Positions 17,000 to 25,879 of a DNA stretch of 64,000 nt are shown piece after piece; position 1 is the first letter of the stretch; every line of letters starts with the position of its first letter. Both the position numbers and the translations under genes were made by a program. The notes under the pieces are model-generated. The model had not been told where the DNA came from, ran no database searches, and saw only the letters and a list, made by a program, of their open reading frames with translations. The DNA comes from Alteribacillus iranensis (lineage in GTDB: Bacteria > Bacillota > Bacilli > Bacillales > Marinococcaceae): positions 1 to 64,000 of the forward strand of contig NZ_FONT01000002.1 in NCBI RefSeq assembly GCF_900113025.1, given 5' to 3'.

Positions 17000-17121
17000 T
17001 ATACCATTACTACCCCACCCCCATACCTCTTATATATGGGGCACCACAGGAAACCGTGATGCCCCGAAATGGTTCTGCCATTTCTTTACAGGCTCCAGGT
17101 TATACTGGAGCCTGTTTTTTT
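17000..17121 (+). ncRNA. Candidate small RNA with three hairpins
   Basis: After the ferredoxin terminator the plus strand has a C-rich single-stranded stretch (ACCCCACCCCCAT, about 17012-17024) and then three hairpins in a row: GGGGCA/TGCCCC (17038-17065), GAAATGG/CCATTTC (17066-17084), and ACAGGCTCCAG/CTGGAGCCTGT (17088-17115) followed by TTTTTTT, a textbook terminator. CCCCATA (17019-17025) can also pair with TATGGGG (17035-17041), which would break the first hairpin. No open frame is present. C-rich loops are typical of Firmicutes small RNAs that pair with ribosome sites. A promoter was not clearly found, so a long 3' fragment of the ferredoxin message is the alternative. Confidence 0.5.
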
Positions 17122-17123
17122 GG

Positions 17124-17615
17124 CTATTTGTTCAGTTCTTCCATAAAATGAGAAAGCACAGGCAAAATTAATTGATTCATTCCAAGTTTTACAGCATTTG
17201 AGGAGCCAGGCAGTGCAAATATCACTTTTTCTTTTACGCTCCCCCCAATTGCTCTGCTGAACATCGCTTTTGCTCCAATTTCCTCATAACTGAGCATACG
17301 AAACAGTTCACCGAATCCTTCCATCTCCTTATCCAATAACTCGTTCACTGCTTCATACGTGACGTCACGAGGAGAGAAACCGGTACCCCCGTTCATAATT
17401 ACGACATCCACTGGTTCATCCTGCAACCATGTATGTAATAAATCTTGCATTTTCTCTTTCTCATCTTTTACGATGTCATACGCAGTAATTTCATGACCCT
17501 GTTCTTCTGCTAATTGACGAATGATGGCACCACTTTTGTCCGTTTCCTCCGTCCTTGTGTCACTTACTGTAATAATACCTATGCGTCCTCTAATTCCTTC
17601 ATTTGTTTCATGCAT
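17124..17615 (-). CDS. moaB: Molybdenum cofactor biosynthesis protein MoaB
   Basis: A 163-residue MogA/MoaB-family protein with GIITVSDTRTEETDKSG, the molybdopterin-binding DVVIMNGGTGFSPRDVT and the C-terminal ALPGSSNAVKLGMNQLILP. The family adenylates molybdopterin before metal insertion. It is divergent from moaA with 146 bp between them and converges with the candidate small RNA. A TATTATCCTCC complement upstream gives a GGAGG ribosome site. Length and motifs are typical, so the assignment is secure; in Bacillus it acts with MoeA encoded nearby. Confidence 0.93.
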   Translation of the reverse strand: MHETNEGIRGRIGIITVSDTRTEETDKSGAIIRQLAEEQGHEITAYDIVKDEKEKMQDLLHTWLQDEPVDVVIMNGGTGFSPRDVTYEAVNELLDKEMEGFGELFRMLSYEEIGAKAMFSRAIGGSVKEKVIFALPGSSNAVKLGMNQLILPVLSHFMEELNK

Positions 17616-17761
17616 ATATATTATCCTCCGTTCCTGATTTCTGTTAAACTATATTCAATTCATTTCTTCGTCTCTTATGTTAGCATTTAATCAAAAAGAG
17701 GCAAATTATTTTGAAAAGATGTTAAAATACATGAAAATGTTACTTTTCTAGGAGGGAGATT

Positions 17762-18778
17762 GTGCCACTACAACCAGTCACGGACTACTGGAAACGCCCT
17801 TTACGTGATCTTCGCATTTCAGTGATTGATCGCTGCAATTTTCGGTGCACCTATTGTATGCCAGCAGAGATATTTGGAGATGATTATCCATTTATGTCCG
17901 AATCAGACCTTCTCTCCTTTGAAGAAATCACGACACTTGCTAAACAGTTTGCATCGTTAGGTGTCGAAAAAATAAGATTAACAGGAGGAGAGCCTCTTCT
18001 CCGAAAAAATCTTCCTGACTTAATAGAAAGTCTTTCTTCTATACAAGGAATTAATGACATCGCTTTAACGACAAATGGTGTAATGCTTGTTCATCAAGCT
18101 AAAAAATTACGAGCAGCAGGCCTGCAGCGCGTTAACATAAGCCTCGATGCTATCGAAGAGGAAGTATTCCAAAGAATGAACGGACGCAACATTAAACCTA
18201 GTGCTGTTTTAAAAGGAATCGACGCTGCCATGGAAGCTGGTTTGGAAGTAAAGGTAAATATGGTCGTTAAAAAAGGAGAGAATGATAATCAAATTATCCC
18301 GCTGGCTAAATATTGTAAAGAACAAGGGATCATTCTCCGATTTATTGAGTTCATGGATGTCGGACAGACCAATGGATGGGATTTTTCTCACGTTGTTACC
18401 AAGAAAGAGATGTACGACAAATTAACGAACATCTCCCCGCTTATTCCATTAGAAAAAGCTTACTTTGGGGAAGTAGCTTCTCGCTACCGCTATGAAGATT
18501 CTGACGTGGAAGTTGGGTTCATTTCTTCCGTTTCTGAAACGTTTTGTTCTAGCTGTACGCGAGCACGTATCTCTGCTGATGGTAAATTATTTACCTGTCT
18601 CTTCGCCGAGTCTGGATTTGACTTGCGTGATATGCTTCGCAGCAATGCTACATCAGAAGAAATAGGACAAACACTTGCTTCTATCTGGAGCAAACGAACC
18701 GACCGTTATTCTGATGAGCGGACGGAAGAAACGGTAAAAAATCGAAAGAAAATTGAAATGTCTTATATCGGCGGCTAA
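17762..18778 (+). CDS. moaA: GTP 3',8-cyclase MoaA
   Basis: A 338-residue radical-SAM enzyme that starts molybdopterin synthesis from GTP. The N-terminal SAM cluster motif CNFRCTYC (about residues 26-33), the GGEP motif ([11 protein letters not shown]), the C-terminal second cluster [18 protein letters not shown], and the terminal GG essential for activity are present. The start is GTG with AGGAGGG five to six bases upstream. It heads a likely operon moaA-moeB-moeA-mobB-moaE-moaD. Its usual partner MoaC, which completes the first step, is not encoded in this window. Confidence 0.96.
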   Translation: MPLQPVTDYWKRPLRDLRISVIDRCNFRCTYCMPAEIFGDDYPFMSESDLLSFEEITTLAKQFASLGVEKIRLTGGEPLLRKNLPDLIESLSSIQGINDIALTTNGVMLVHQAKKLRAAGLQRVNISLDAIEEEVFQRMNGRNIKPSAVLKGIDAAMEAGLEVKVNMVVKKGENDNQIIPLAKYCKEQGIILRFIEFMDVGQTNGWDFSHVVTKKEMYDKLTNISPLIPLEKAYFGEVASRYRYEDSDVEVGFISSVSETFCSSCTRARISADGKLFTCLFAESGFDLRDMLRSNATSEEIGQTLASIWSKRTDRYSDERTEETVKNRKKIEMSYIGG

Positions 18779-18809
18779 CTATAGACGGCTGCAGAAAGGA
18801 GGCAAAGCA

Positions 18810-19838
18810 TTGAACAGTCGTTATACACGTCAAGAAACATTTAAAGGAATCGGGAAAGAAGGACAAAAAAGGCTGCGTGAAAAGCATGCTCTCATACTTG
18901 GCGTAGGTGCTTTAGGAAGCGCGAATGCAGAGATGCTTGTACGTGCCGGTGTGGGAACGGTAACTATTATCGACCGTGACATCGTAGAATGGAGCAACCT
19001 GCACCGCCAACAGCTGTACACGGAAACGCACGCAGAAAACCAGACACCAAAAGCCATCGCTGCAAAAGAGCGATTGCAAAATCTGAACCGAGAGACGGTT
19101 ATCAAGTCATACGTCATAGACGCAAAAGCAGATAATTTAGAAAAGCTTGTTAAAGAGGCCGATGTGATTATCGACGGCAGTGATAATTTTGATATACGTT
19201 TTATTATCAATGACTTAAGTTTAAAGTACCGAATCCCTTGGATTTTTGGAGCATTTGCAGGAAGCTTTGGGATGAGTCATACTTTTATTCCTGGTCAGAC
19301 CCCCTGCCTTCAATGCTTGCTCCCTGCTCTTCCGACCGATGGAATGAGCTGTGAAACTGCTGGAATTATCGCTCCTGCTGTTCAAGTGACCGCCTCTTAC
19401 CAAACAGCTGAAGCTATGAAAATATTGACGGAAAATACCTCGGACTTGCGCCAGACGCTCTTACTATTTGACGTTTGGAAGGCACAGCACCAATCTATCG
19501 GAATGAAAGGTGTAAAAAAAGCTAGTTGTTCTTCTTGTGGAGACCACCCCTCTTATCCTTACTTACAAGCGGAGGGAAATACGAAACTTGAAGTTCTTTG
19601 CGGGCGGGATACTGTCCAAATTCGTCCCCCAAACATCACTTCTTATAATTTCTCCACACTAGCCAGGGAACTCGAGCAACACGGTGATGTCCACCATAAT
19701 CAATATATATTGACTTGTGTTCTGCCGGAATGCAGAATGAATGTTTTTCACGATGGAAGAGTGCTCATCCACGGCGTTAATGAGGTGGAACGAGCAAAAC
19801 TTTTATACCAGCGTTTCTTTGAACATACCGGATCCTGA
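18810..19838 (+). CDS. moeB: Molybdopterin-synthase adenylyltransferase (MoeB/ThiF family)
   Basis: A 342-residue E1-like enzyme that adenylates the C-terminal Gly-Gly of MoaD (or ThiS). Seen: the ATP site ILGVGALGSANAEMLVRAGVG, the arginine finger region WSNLHRQQLY, the zinc cysteines CLQC and CSSCGDHP, and a C-terminal rhodanese-related tail of about 80 residues without an obvious active cysteine loop, as in Bacillus MoeB. The TTG at 18810 is chosen because AAAGGAGG is eight bases upstream and RYTRQ starts the family; an ATG at 18753 overlaps moaA and lacks a ribosome site. It begins 31 bp after moaA. Confidence 0.92.
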   Translation: MNSRYTRQETFKGIGKEGQKRLREKHALILGVGALGSANAEMLVRAGVGTVTIIDRDIVEWSNLHRQQLYTETHAENQTPKAIAAKERLQNLNRETVIKSYVIDAKADNLEKLVKEADVIIDGSDNFDIRFIINDLSLKYRIPWIFGAFAGSFGMSHTFIPGQTPCLQCLLPALPTDGMSCETAGIIAPAVQVTASYQTAEAMKILTENTSDLRQTLLLFDVWKAQHQSIGMKGVKKASCSSCGDHPSYPYLQAEGNTKLEVLCGRDTVQIRPPNITSYNFSTLARELEQHGDVHHNQYILTCVLPECRMNVFHDGRVLIHGVNEVERAKLLYQRFFEHTGS

Positions 19839-19890
19839 ACTCGATAACCCAATATATAAGATAACATCGCAGTAAAGGAGGAATAGCAGA

Positions 19891-21183
19891 ATGACAGTAG
19901 AAAAAAGAACTCCTCTTCCCATTTCAGAGGCAGTAGAACGAGTAATGGAGCACACCAAACCACCTGAAAAAGAATGGGTTTCAGTGGAAGAGGCATATGG
20001 TAGATATCTCGCTGAAGATTTAATCGCTGATCATGACGTTCCTTCCTTCGACCGTTCCCCTTATGACGGTTTTGCTATTATTGCCGGTGATACATCGGAG
20101 GCTTCCAGAGAGAACCCTGTTACCTTGGAAGTCATTGGCGAAATAGGTGCGGGAGATGTATTTGAAGGACACGTCACACATAATCAAGCCGTTCGTATTA
20201 TGACGGGGGCAAAAATTCCTGATGACTGTAATGCTGTCATCATGCTCGAGCTCGTCCATGAGTTCATGGAGAATGGTAAGCCCTATATTGAAGTAAAACG
20301 GTCTTTACAAGAAGGAGATAACATTTCTTTCCAAGGAGAAGACACTCAGAAAGGAACCCCGCTCGTCCAAAAAGGGACGTGCATCAATCCTGGTGTGAAT
20401 GCTTTATTAGCTACGTTTGGATACAATCAGGTTCCTGTTGCGAAAAAGCCTGTCGTTGGGGTGGTCGCAACCGGAAGTGAGTTACTCGATGTGAGCGAGC
20501 CACTATCTCCGGGAAAAATTCGTAATAGTAACTCTTATATGATGTTAGCTCAAATAAAAAAAGCGGGTGCGGAAGCGAAGTACTTAGGAAAGCTACAGGA
20601 TGATTTTGAAGAATGTCTACAAGCGGTTCGAGACGCCCTTGACGAAGTAGACATCCTCATAACAACGGGCGGTGTTTCTGTTGGCGACTTTGATTATGTC
20701 CCTGCCATTCTTGAAAGCCTGGACGCAACTGTTTTATTTAATAAAGTGGCAATGCGGCCAGGAAGCGTGACCACAGTAGCGGCCGTCGGCGATAAACTTA
20801 TTTATGGCTTATCCGGAAACCCATCTGCTTGTTACGTAGGTTTTGAAGTGTTTACTCGACCGGTTATCCGCCATTCCTTAAGTTCCCAGACGCCGCACCT
20901 ACGAAAAACAAAAGCAGTGTTAGGAAGTGACTTTCCTAAACCAAATCCATTTACTCGTTTTGTAAGAGCTTCCATAATAGACACTGATGGCCAATATACT
21001 GCCGTTCCTACCGGTTTAGACAAATCAGGTTCGGTCACTTCCCTTTCACAAGCAGATGTCTTTATTGTGCTCCCAGGTGGGACGAGAGGATATGAAAAGG
21101 GAATGTCGGTTGATGTTCTTTTCCTCGAAGACCATAAAGGAAGTGAATGGCCTTGGAGCAACATTGTTCCATCCTACAGATAG
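19891..21183 (+). CDS. moeA: Molybdopterin molybdenumtransferase MoeA
   Basis: A 430-residue enzyme that inserts molybdate into adenylated molybdopterin. The family blocks are present: DVPSFDRSPYDGFAI, IMTGAKIPDDCNAVIMLE, GVVATGSELLD, NSNSYM, ITTGGVSVGDFDYV, and the late LSGNPSACYVGFE. It has AAAGGAGG before the ATG. It lies 52 bp after moeB and overlaps mobB by 37 bp, in line with an operon. It would use MoaB-produced adenylated molybdopterin. Confidence 0.95.
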   Translation: MTVEKRTPLPISEAVERVMEHTKPPEKEWVSVEEAYGRYLAEDLIADHDVPSFDRSPYDGFAIIAGDTSEASRENPVTLEVIGEIGAGDVFEGHVTHNQAVRIMTGAKIPDDCNAVIMLELVHEFMENGKPYIEVKRSLQEGDNISFQGEDTQKGTPLVQKGTCINPGVNALLATFGYNQVPVAKKPVVGVVATGSELLDVSEPLSPGKIRNSNSYMMLAQIKKAGAEAKYLGKLQDDFEECLQAVRDALDEVDILITTGGVSVGDFDYVPAILESLDATVLFNKVAMRPGSVTTVAAVGDKLIYGLSGNPSACYVGFEVFTRPVIRHSLSSQTPHLRKTKAVLGSDFPKPNPFTRFVRASIIDTDGQYTAVPTGLDKSGSVTSLSQADVFIVLPGGTRGYEKGMSVDVLFLEDHKGSEWPWSNIVPSYR

Positions 21184-21668
21184 TAGGACATAAAAACAGC
21201 GGGAAAACTACCCTGATGGAAAAATTAATTCACTTCAGCGCCCAAGATGGCTTGCAGGCGGCTACTATCAAACATCATGGACATGGAGGGTATCCAGCAA
21301 ACGACTTCCCTCCTACTGACAGCTCCCGTCACAGTCGTGCCGGTGCCTTCCTTTCCTCTGTCGAAGGGGACGGGCAGTTGTATTTACAGGCCGTCCAAGA
21401 AAGCTGGTCCCTCGCAGATCTCCTCCATCTGTACCGCCAGTTTCAGCCGGACATCATTTTTGTAGAAGGGTATAAGAGAGAGGATTATCCAAAAGTGGTG
21501 CTTCTTAGAGACAAACATGACCTTCACTTGTTATCGGAATGCTCCAATATATTTTGTGCTGTGGGACCAAGTTCTATAGCCTGTTACATGAACGAATTCC
21601 CGTTCTATCGTATGGACGATCCACATACACCCAAACATATCTATCAAAAGGTGATGAGTTCAGTATGA
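21147..21668 (+). CDS. mobB: Molybdopterin-guanine dinucleotide biosynthesis protein MobB
   Basis: A 173-residue P-loop GTPase-like protein. The Walker A motif GHKNSGKTTL is at residues about 14-23, IKHHGHGG follows, and FVEGYKREDYPKVVLLR closes the core. MobB assists formation of the guanine dinucleotide form of the cofactor. The start overlaps the last 37 bp of moeA, with AAAGGAAG just upstream, and the stop overlaps the moaE start (ATGA). MobA is not in the window. Confidence 0.92.
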   Translation: MALEQHCSILQIVGHKNSGKTTLMEKLIHFSAQDGLQAATIKHHGHGGYPANDFPPTDSSRHSRAGAFLSSVEGDGQLYLQAVQESWSLADLLHLYRQFQPDIIFVEGYKREDYPKVVLLRDKHDLHLLSECSNIFCAVGPSSIACYMNEFPFYRMDDPHTPKHIYQKVMSSV

Positions 21669-22141
21669 CTGAAAAAAAACGTTTCCTCATTACTGAGGAG
21701 CCAATTTCAACAGAGGATGTTATTCAAAAAGTGATCCGCCGAGAATGCGGTGCGGTTACGACATTTATGGGAACCGTAAGAGAATTTACTCAGGGAAAAC
21801 AAACTATCCGCTTAGAGTATCACGCGTATAAAAGTATGGCTGAAAAAATGCTCGCTGAAATTGACAAAGAAGTTAGCAACAAGTGGCCCGGAGTAACAAC
21901 AGCCATTACTCATCGTGTGGGCACGTTAGAAATTACGGAGACAGCTGTTGTGATCGCAGTCTCTTCTCCTCACCGTAAAGCAGCATATGAAGCAAACGAG
22001 TACATTATCGAGCGAATTAAGCAAATTGTTCCGATTTGGAAAAAAGAGTATTGGGAGGATGGCACTACTTGGGTAGGCGATCAGCTAGAAAAGGTTCCTT
22101 ATCCAGAAGGTGCCCCTCAGAAAGGAGCACACCATGGTTAA
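21665..22141 (+). CDS. moaE: Molybdopterin synthase catalytic subunit MoaE
   Basis: A 158-residue subunit that converts cyclic pyranopterin to molybdopterin with thiocarboxylated MoaD. Conserved parts: GAVTTFMGTVREFTQG, LEYHAYKSMAEKML, HRVGTLEITETAVVIAVSSPHRKAA, and KKEYWEDGTTWV with the catalytic lysines. The ATG at 21665 has AAGGTGATG upstream and overlaps the mobB stop; a longer frame from 21539 runs through mobB and is not used. It overlaps moaD by 8 bp. Confidence 0.95.
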   Translation: MTEKKRFLITEEPISTEDVIQKVIRRECGAVTTFMGTVREFTQGKQTIRLEYHAYKSMAEKMLAEIDKEVSNKWPGVTTAITHRVGTLEITETAVVIAVSSPHRKAAYEANEYIIERIKQIVPIWKKEYWEDGTTWVGDQLEKVPYPEGAPQKGAHHG

Positions 22142-22367
22142 AGTATTACTGTTCGCCCGCCTTCAAGAAGAAGCAGGTACGGATAGCCTTACTGTTCCGC
22201 AATCTGATATGTCGGTAGCTGAGTTGAAACAATGGTTGGAAAAAGAATATGGTTTAACCTCGCTTTCTAACACGATGACCGCAATCAATGAAAATTACAC
22301 AGATGACTCCGCTTTATTATCAGAAGGAGACACCGTTGCCCTTATTCCCCCCGTTAGCGGAGGGTGA
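22134..22367 (+). CDS. moaD: Molybdopterin synthase sulfur-carrier subunit MoaD
   Basis: A 77-residue ubiquitin-fold sulfur carrier: VKVLLFARLQEEAGTDSL at the start and the essential C-terminal PVSGG that MoeB adenylates and that carries sulfur to MoaE. AAAGGAG stands seven bases before the ATG at 22134. It is the last gene of the cluster. Confidence 0.94.
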   Translation: MVKVLLFARLQEEAGTDSLTVPQSDMSVAELKQWLEKEYGLTSLSNTMTAINENYTDDSALLSEGDTVALIPPVSGG

Positions 22368-22445
22368 GATGGAGGAACGCCTGGTCTAGCCAAGACTGTT
22401 TAAAGCTGAATATAACACAAATTTTAATGCTTTCTTAAGAACAAT

Positions 22446-22484
22446 AAAACCGGACAAAGGCTTTCATGCCCATGTCCGGTTTTT
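22446..22484. terminator. Bidirectional terminator between moaD and opuAC
   Basis: AAAACCGGACA pairs with TGTCCGGTTTT around a 16-base loop, T-rich on both strands, between converging operons. Confidence 0.85.
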
Positions 22485-22486
22485 GA

Positions 22487-23461
22487 TTAATTTGCTGGAT
22501 CAAGGTCTTCAATAGAGTCGACATCCATATATTCAGGTACGACCAACCCAATTTTAGCACCTTCTAAGTTAGCACCTAAATCTACTAAATTATCTTTATG
22601 CTGTTCATACAAATCCCCGTGTGTAGCCGGAAGCCATGCAGCTACCATTCCGTCCACATCACCATTCGCAACAGATTCCCACATTACCGCATTATCAAGA
22701 GGAGTAATCGTTACGTCAAATCCTAGATCAGTAAGAACATTAGCTACTACATTCGTAGAGGCAACTTCTGTATCCCACTCTACATACACGAGCTCGATTT
22801 CTTTACCGTCTACTTCTTCTGCACCTTCTGTCCAAGTGTCAACGACATCCTGATTCTCTTCTACGAAATTCTCTGCTGCTTCTTCAGGGGTAGCGCCTTC
22901 ATTGATCTCGAGCATAACAGAGTTCATATCATCTTCACTCCACTCAAACTGATCAAGAACTGTATAAGCATTTGGCAAGTCCTCTTCAAGGCCTTCACGA
23001 ACCATTGTTTTAATTTCTTCTGCTTCACCAAAGACCCCTTGTGGATCCTCTAAGTATTTCAAATCATACGCCTCAAATTTCCAGTGAGGGCTCCAACCTG
23101 TCACAACAATAGGTTCTTCGTTATCAAACGCTTCTCCTAACGCCGTAGCCATTGCACCGCTTGAAGATGTTTCTACTTCCCATCCTGCCAAGCTTTCATA
23201 TTCTTCTGTTGCATTTTCAGAGGCTTGTACTACGCCGGCACCAGGTTCGATACCAGTAATCGTATAGTCAAGCTCTTCACCGTAAGCTGCACCGCCTTCA
23301 GAAGATTCTCCACCGGATTCCTCAGACGTTTCTTCCGTCGTTTGTTCTCCTCCTTCAGAACCTTCCTCTCCAGATTCTTCTCCGCCTCCGCAGCCTGCTG
23401 CTACGAGAGTAAAAGATAGTCCAGCTGCTACACTAAGACGTTTCCAGTTAAATTTACGCAT
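22487..23461 (-). CDS. opuAC: Glycine betaine ABC transporter, substrate-binding lipoprotein
   Basis: A 324-residue lipoprotein. The signal peptide ends with the lipobox VAAGC (about residues 20-24), followed by an acidic low-complexity linker and a betaine-binding domain. Aromatic residues suited to the cation-pi cage are visible in VTGWSPHWKF, LVYVEWDTEVAS and AAWLPATHGDLY. It delivers glycine betaine (and perhaps proline betaine) to the OpuA permease. It is the third gene of opuAA-opuAB-opuAC, 80 bp after opuAB. The strong acidity suits a salty environment. Proline/choline preference cannot be set from sequence. Confidence 0.92.
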   Translation of the reverse strand: MRKFNWKRLSVAAGLSFTLVAAGCGGGEESGEEGSEGGEQTTEETSEESGGESSEGGAAYGEELDYTITGIEPGAGVVQASENATEEYESLAGWEVETSSSGAMATALGEAFDNEEPIVVTGWSPHWKFEAYDLKYLEDPQGVFGEAEEIKTMVREGLEEDLPNAYTVLDQFEWSEDDMNSVMLEINEGATPEEAAENFVEENQDVVDTWTEGAEEVDGKEIELVYVEWDTEVASTNVVANVLTDLGFDVTITPLDNAVMWESVANGDVDGMVAAWLPATHGDLYEQHKDNLVDLGANLEGAKIGLVVPEYMDVDSIEDLDPAN

Positions 23462-23540
23462 TGTAAAATATCCCCCTTTAGTTAATAATATCTATGGTTT
23501 ACTTACCAGCTGAAGGATGTGCAGCTGGTAAGTTTCACCC

Positions 23541-24389
23541 CTATTTTGATTTGTTTACGTTTTGTGTGAAGCGGTCAATAATAATAGCGAGTATAACAAT
23601 ACCGAGTCCCGCTACAAACCCAGTACCTACTTGAGCTCTCTGCAAGGCGGAAAGCACTTCTCTTCCCAAACCAGGTGCACCGATCATCGAAGCAATAACA
23701 ACCATAGACAAAGCTAACATAACTGTTTGGTTAACGCCAGCCATAATGGTTGACCTCGCCATAGGAAGTTCCACTTTAAACAATTTCTGAGAGGCTGTGC
23801 TACCGAAAGCTTCAGATGCTTCCACGAGCTCTGTAGGCACTTGTCTTATCCCAAGATTAGTCAAACGCACAGTCGGCGGGGTTGCAAATATGAGAGATGC
23901 AAACACCCCCGGCACCATGCCGATACTAAAGAAAGCAACTGCTGGAATGAGATAGACAAAAGCCGGCATCGTCTGCATGAAATCCAGTACTGGAGTGATA
24001 ATGGTCTCAGCTGTCTTACTCTTTGACATCAGAATTCCTATTGGTACACCAATAATTACAGACAGCACACTCGCTATCAAAACAAGCGTGAAAGTAAACA
24101 TTAACTCTTCCCATAATCCTTGGTTGTAAATCAGTAACAAGCCGACAATCGAAAACGCAGCAAGTCCGAATTTTTTACCTGACACAAAAAACGCCAAAAT
24201 TGCTACGATAAGTATAACAATTACTGGAGGAATCGCAGCTAACTTATCCGCTGTGAATTCCATAAAATCGCCAAATTGATTTTTTATCGGGTCAAATAGG
24301 AAAGCAAACGTATCTGTAAGCCAATCCGTAAAGTTACTCGTCCAATCTGCTATCGGTAATTCAGGTACATTTTTCATAAAATCAAGCAT
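23541..24389 (-). CDS. opuAB: Glycine betaine ABC transporter permease
   Basis: A 282-residue integral membrane protein with about seven membrane segments. The cytoplasmic coupling (EAA) loop EAFGSTASQKLFKVELPMA is followed by the conserved GVNQTVMLALSMVVIASMIGA of OpuAB/ProW proteins. It starts 8 bp inside opuAA, a sign of coupled translation. Confidence 0.93.
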   Translation of the reverse strand: MLDFMKNVPELPIADWTSNFTDWLTDTFAFLFDPIKNQFGDFMEFTADKLAAIPPVIVILIVAILAFFVSGKKFGLAAFSIVGLLLIYNQGLWEELMFTFTLVLIASVLSVIIGVPIGILMSKSKTAETIITPVLDFMQTMPAFVYLIPAVAFFSIGMVPGVFASLIFATPPTVRLTNLGIRQVPTELVEASEAFGSTASQKLFKVELPMARSTIMAGVNQTVMLALSMVVIASMIGAPGLGREVLSALQRAQVGTGFVAGLGIVILAIIIDRFTQNVNKSK

Positions 24390-25584
24390 GGTCTAATGTC
24401 ACCTCACTATCACTCGCAAGCGCAGCAATTACCGCACCACGAACGATAATGCCAGCTAACTTACCATCTTCTACAACAGCGATCGGTACGGAAGAATCGT
24501 AAATAGCATTAAAAATATCATGCATTGGTGTATCCTTCGTCACTGTTGGAACATCTGTTGTTAAAATCTCTTGTAAATCTCTAATATCTTTCTTGCGTGC
24601 CTCCGAAGCGTCATCGGCTGTTACGTACCCTTTTAAATTACGTTTTCTATCGACTACATATATACTCGATAACCCTTCCTGTCTCATACGCTCTAAAGCT
24701 ACCCGAGGGCCGTGTTTATCAATGTCAATGGTTTCCGGCCTCTTCATAATATGATGCGCTGTCAGGATCTTCGAACGATCGACATCTTCCACAAACTTCT
24801 CTACATAATTATTGGCAGGATTCATTAGGATATCTTCCGGGGTTCCTACTTGGACAATCGATCCGTCCTTCATAAGCGCAATTCTGTCCCCGATTCGAAG
24901 AGCTTCATCTAAATCGTGGGTAATAAAGATAATCGTCTTCTTCATATTCTCTTGCAAATCCATCAGTTCATCTTGCATTTCTTTTCTAATCAATGGATCC
25001 AAAGCGGAAAAAGCCTCATCCATGAGAAGCACTTGGGGATCATTGGTAAGTGCTCGTGCAAGACCGACCCGTTGCTGCATTCCACCTGATAACTCATTCG
25101 GATACATATCTTCGTATCCTTTCAAGCCGACAAGCTCCAATGCAGTCATCGCTTTTTCCTTTCTTTCTTCTTGACTGACCCCTTGAATCTCTAAACCGTA
25201 CTCTACGTTGCTGCGAACAGTACGGAAAGGGAACAGTCCGAATTTCTGAAACACCATGCTCATTTTCTTCCTGCGTGTCTCGCGCAGTGTTTTTTCATCC
25301 ATGGTTGATAGATCTTCTCCATCTACCCACACGCTTCCAGCTGTTGGCTCTATTAGCCGATTTAATAAACGAACTAATGTTGATTTACCACTGCCGGATA
25401 AACCCATAATTACAAATATCTCGCCGTCTTCCACCGAGAAGGACGCACGATTTACACCTACTGTATTACCTGTTTCCTTCAAAATTTCATCTTTGGTTTT
25501 ATTTTTTTGTAAAAGTTCTAAAGCCCGTTTCGGCTTTTTGCCAAAAATTTTGGTCAGGCCTTCCACTTCAATTTTGGCCACCAT
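24382..25584 (-). CDS. opuAA: Glycine betaine ABC transporter ATP-binding protein with CBS domains
   Basis: A 400-residue ATPase: Walker A GLSGSGKSTLVRLLNRL, signature LSGGMQQRVGLARAL, Walker B VLLMDEAFSALDP, switch histidine in FITHDL, and two CBS domains at about residues 275-395. In OpuA-type systems the CBS pair senses ionic strength and opens transport at high internal salt. It is the first gene of the operon with a good sigma-A promoter at 25635-25663. The divergent GbsR-type gene probably controls it. Confidence 0.94.
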   Translation of the reverse strand: MVAKIEVEGLTKIFGKKPKRALELLQKNKTKDEILKETGNTVGVNRASFSVEDGEIFVIMGLSGSGKSTLVRLLNRLIEPTAGSVWVDGEDLSTMDEKTLRETRRKKMSMVFQKFGLFPFRTVRSNVEYGLEIQGVSQEERKEKAMTALELVGLKGYEDMYPNELSGGMQQRVGLARALTNDPQVLLMDEAFSALDPLIRKEMQDELMDLQENMKKTIIFITHDLDEALRIGDRIALMKDGSIVQVGTPEDILMNPANNYVEKFVEDVDRSKILTAHHIMKRPETIDIDKHGPRVALERMRQEGLSSIYVVDRKRNLKGYVTADDASEARKKDIRDLQEILTTDVPTVTKDTPMHDIFNAIYDSSVPIAVVEDGKLAGIIVRGAVIAALASDSEVTLDHA

Positions 25585-25634
25585 TCAACACCTCTACAAT
25601 CCGTTTTTTTCCGTACTGATCAAACACCCATTTT

Positions 25635-25663
25635 ACTATACGCGAGTAGTAACAAAGTATCAA
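25635..25663 (-). promoter_or_regulatory. Sigma-A promoter of opuAA-AB-AC
   Basis: Minus strand: TTGATA (25658-25663), 17 bp, TATAGT (25635-25640), about 50 bp before the opuAA ATG. Confidence 0.7.
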
Positions 25664-25697
25664 ACGTCATGTGAACTTCTTATTGTTCGTTTCGTAC

Positions 25698-25715
25698 GTA
25701 CAGTTTTTACCGTAC
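25698..25715. promoter_or_regulatory. Candidate operator for the GbsR-type regulator
   Basis: An 18-bp dyad, GTACaGTttttACcGTAC, lies 35 bp upstream of the opuA -35 box, between the two divergent promoters. It is the most regular palindrome of the region. Binding by the regulator at 25880 is inferred from position only. Confidence 0.4.
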
Positions 25716-25781
25716 AAACTTTATTAGGCAATATCGACAATTTCCTCCTCATTTCGTAACCTTTCCTTCTACATATTCGAT

Positions 25782-25810
25782 TTGGACGGTTTATATTATT
25801 TTGTTAAAAT
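25782..25810 (+). promoter_or_regulatory. Sigma-A promoter of the gbsR-type gene
   Basis: TTGGAC (25782-25787), 17 bp, TAAAAT (25805-25810), about 70 bp before the ATG at 25880. Confidence 0.6.
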
Positions 25811-25879
25811 TTTGGTGATTGTATTAGGATAGACCTAAAAATATATCCCTCTATTTATTGGCAAAGGGAGGCCCACATC

